A DNA stretch of 64,000 nt from Blasia pusilla. Its lineage: Eukaryota; Marchantiophyta; Marchantiopsida; Blasiales. The notes below the pieces were generated by a model that was not told the origin of the DNA, ran no database searches, and was given only the letters and a program-made list of their open reading frames with translations. Made by a program: the position numbers and the translations under genes. Each line of letters starts with the position of its first letter. The first letter of the stretch is position 1. The stretch is from positions 1,364,001 through 1,428,000 of the forward strand of contig CM114275.1 in NCBI GenBank assembly GCA_050084515.1. The letters run 5' to 3'. This document shows positions 61,703-64,000 of the stretch, in pieces.

Positions 61703-62950
61703 ATTTGTAATTAACACAATGCTTTTGGATGGGTTTGTGGTCAATACAGGGTGCAAGGGATACGTTGTGGACCAAGATATACGTGTTCATTGGTCATTTA
61801 TCTACTTTTGGGTAAGTAACATGTCCAGCTGGGTTCAAGAAAATGTTATACATGAAGGAGTGTTTAACCAAGAAAAAACTAGAGGCATACACAACCTACC
61901 GTGTGATATTTCCACAATCATATGTGCAAAAGATGCTACATTTAAACACGCTAGGGCTCGGACAATCCTTGTTGGGAGTATGATCTAAGAAGCCAACGTA
62001 TATATTTCACTTGGAATGATTGGGTCTTTGATCTTGGTACACAAGATGTTGTGGAGTTTTGGCTTCAAGTGAGAGGGGGGGCACTAAAGTGCACAATGCA
62101 TGTGTGCTATGATGAGAACCGGTTTAAGAGAAATGTTGAAGGTGAGAGGATGGAGAAAGCTGTAGCTTCCATTAGAAATGCTATAGTTGTTGGTGGAAAT
62201 TTATATCAATTTTTCATTGAGGATTGTCATGTGGGAGTAGATGTAGCTCCATGAGCAAAGATTTGTTATCGTCTTGCAACAATTGAGGCACCCCTCAACA
62301 GGTGGACCTGCCCTTGTTGTCAAGGATTATGTGCAACACAGGGAGTGTGGACTAGGAGCTAGGGATTGTATCTTTGTTATAGATAAGGAATACTGAACAT
62401 ATGCTAAATTTTTTTGGGAGTAGAGATTGGATTTGATAGAAATCAATCACAAAGTTAGTGTTGCATTGAGGAAAGCATATCAACCTTGAATGGTTTTTTG
62501 CATATCATATTGATTTAAAGTGTATAAATAATGTGACATACTATGTGATAGAGAATGGCTTCTGATATTGGATTGGAATATGTTTATTGCATGTTACCGG
62601 TGCAGGACCTTCCTTTCTCTGTTAAGGTGGGTACCAAGGTGAGGATTGTTAGAATTACTGAACCTAGCCCAAACCCCACAGAAACCGAACCAGCAGGGTT
62701 TCTATTACAAACCAGGGGAAAAACTAGTGCACTTCTGATCTTGCCCTGCCAAACATACCTTCAAATCAGAATTTGATTTTTGGGATAAGATGATGGTAGG
62801 GTTAGGCGTGAATACGAGACAGATATAGAGGTAGCTGACCTAGGGGGTGTTTGTCATGTTCTTGAGAGCATGTACTGGGACTTAGAATCAGAAGGTAGTA
62901 GGCGAAGGAAGTTTAAGGACCTTCAGAACTCAGAGGACATTGAGCAGAGG
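60960..62950. other. Unassigned sequence with broken plus-strand ORFs and a (TC)n tract
   Basis: 61647-61699 is a (TC)n microsatellite. Plus-strand ORFs at 61632-61988, 62051-62254 and 62555-62776 have protein-like composition (for example VHWSFIYFWVSNMSSWVQEN) but no recognised family. Stops between them suggest a decayed transposon gene. Confidence 0.3.
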
Positions 62951-63547
62951 TGTACATTGAATTTCACATTGGTAAATTTTATATACGCAGGGAAAAATTT
63001 CTCATGGAAAACATACAAAAAAATTTGCGTGTAGCAACATTTTTGGAAAGATTTGCACGCGGAAAATCTGTGGAAAGTTGATTTATGGAAATTTTTATGT
63101 GGTAGGAGACATTGACATTGGAAGTGTAAGCCCTTGCAACAAAAACTATCTCATTATGGAGGATCTTTGCCAAATTTTTCCTCCTTATAGAGAATCAAAG
63201 GAAAAGCGATGCTAAAAAATGAAATTGGAAAAAACCACTCTCTTATGGATAGATTCCTTAAAAAAATATCTCTCTTATGGAGAATATTATATGAATTAGT
63301 CAAGAGACGTTGAGTTTGAACCACCAAACCGTTTATGTCAAAACGTGACGAGATATTGGGTTTGAAGCACCAAACTCTCTATATGTTCCAATTAAGAGAC
63401 ATTCAGTTTGACTCGCCTGACTCTGCATATGGAAAAGTGAAGAGATACTAGGTTTGACACATTGGAGTTCTCTGTGAAAAAAACTGAAAAGACAATGGGT
63501 TTGAACCATTAGACTCTTCCTTTTGGAGAATGTACATGTTATTTAGT

Positions 63548-63580
63548 ACTATTTTCTGGATTTTCAATTCAGAAAATAGT
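63548..63580. repeat. Short inverted repeat
   Basis: ACTATTTTCTG (63548-63558) and CAGAAAATAGT (63570-63580) form 11-bp perfect arms around an 11-base loop. Confidence 0.7.
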
Positions 63581-63860
63581 CAATGATATGGTAGTAATTC
63601 TTCTTGTGTATGTGGTAACCAAAAATCCAAAAATCCCATATATTTTTTATAAAATCCCTTAAAATTTAGATATGAAGATTCCATTAAGCAAAAGTTTTTC
63701 TTTCACTATTTAGGAGTGGAGTTGAACGAAATGAAACTTTAGGGGGGAAATCAAGATCCTTTTATGTGGAAATGGAACTATCAAATCAAAATATGAATTC
63801 TTGGATGCAATGACCATCTTGGATTTTTATTTTCATTCTATTTATAACTTAGAGTTTCCT

Positions 63861-63900
63861 GCTATGTATGTCAAGACTATCTTGTCTTGACATACATAGC
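63861..63900. repeat. Perfect 17-bp hairpin
   Basis: GCTATGTATGTCAAGAC (63861-63877), a 6-base loop, then its exact complement (63884-63900). The surrounding DNA is AT-rich and non-coding. It could be the centre of a small inverted-repeat element. Confidence 0.85.
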
Positions 63901-64000
63901 TACAGACTCTACAACTTGTCTCTACATTTTCTGGACTTCATTCTCTTTCCTTCAATCTCAGTACTTACACTTGTATGGTATGTCTTATAAGTGCATCTCT

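Larger units (their letters stand above)
62951..64000. other. AT-rich sequence without recognised gene
   Basis: It has loosely repeated phrases (AAGAGAC.TTGAGTTTGA, GGTTTGAACCA) at 63300-63510, spaced about 60 bp, and two hairpins. Confidence 0.35.

Noticed and set aside
62290-62350. R1-type zinc finger (WTCPCCQGLC)
   Set aside because: Only one short Cys cluster, with stops on both sides and no upstream half of such a domain.

Overview
The window is nuclear DNA of a land plant. It has plant-type split genes with GT-AG introns, an A-type (CYP71-clan) cytochrome P450, a receptor-like kinase, and remains of CACTA, copia, Ty3, LINE and SINE elements. An L-rhamnose mutarotase gene and the style of the repeats make an early-diverging lineage such as a bryophyte plausible. 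That placement is inference, and no species is claimed.

Region 1 (1-12.2 kb) is one large DNA transposon with degenerate GAGAGG-rich terminal inverted repeats. The window opens inside its left end. It carries two divergent genes. On the minus strand (371-4291) is a decayed Mutator-like transposase with a WRKY-GCM1-type zinc-binding N-terminus and a SWIM zinc finger. On the plus strand (5497-10401) is a coiled-coil/ParB-like/beta-class DNA amino-methyltransferase-like gene whose catalytic motifs are altered. Between the two promoters, inside three introns and downstream of the second gene lie more than 30 copies of a CpG-rich palindrome with half-site GCAACCCGTCGGA, in places arrayed at 64-67 bp. 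A 577-bp element at 20.7-21.3 kb has the same ends and the same palindromes and no genes, so it looks like a non-autonomous derivative. This element family is the most unusual system here.

Region 2 (12.3-24.7 kb) is repeat-rich. It holds a fragment of an unclassified transposase-like gene, a small unrecognised split ORF, a (GA)n tract, a worn second copy of the Ty3 element found in region 4, and a deleted copia element with both LTRs (22044-24706).

Region 3 (25-34 kb) is gene-bearing: a probable pseudokinase of the receptor-like kinase family (25.4-27.6 kb, minus) and an intact L-rhamnose mutarotase (33166-33585, minus), separated by about 5.5 kb in which I recognise no gene.

Region 4 (34-52.3 kb) is again transposons: a LINE remnant, a 349-bp tandem duplication, a decayed CACTA element (38.5-44.5 kb), a Ty3/gypsy element carrying a C5-cytosine DNA methyltransferase domain upstream of its reverse transcriptase and a PHD-finger-like domain after its integrase (about 44.95-49.96 kb), an inverted LTR copy, a tRNA-derived SINE and a second non-LTR-type reverse transcriptase remnant.

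Region 5 (53.5-64 kb) holds a complete three-exon P450 (53499-56035, minus), a TIR element built on GACATGTCC motifs, a 350-bp tandem array and non-genic sequence with two neat hairpins.

The only genes that look intact are the P450, the mutarotase and probably the kinase. The elements have premature stops, nearly all of the kind made by C-to-T change in CAA, CAG or CGA codons.
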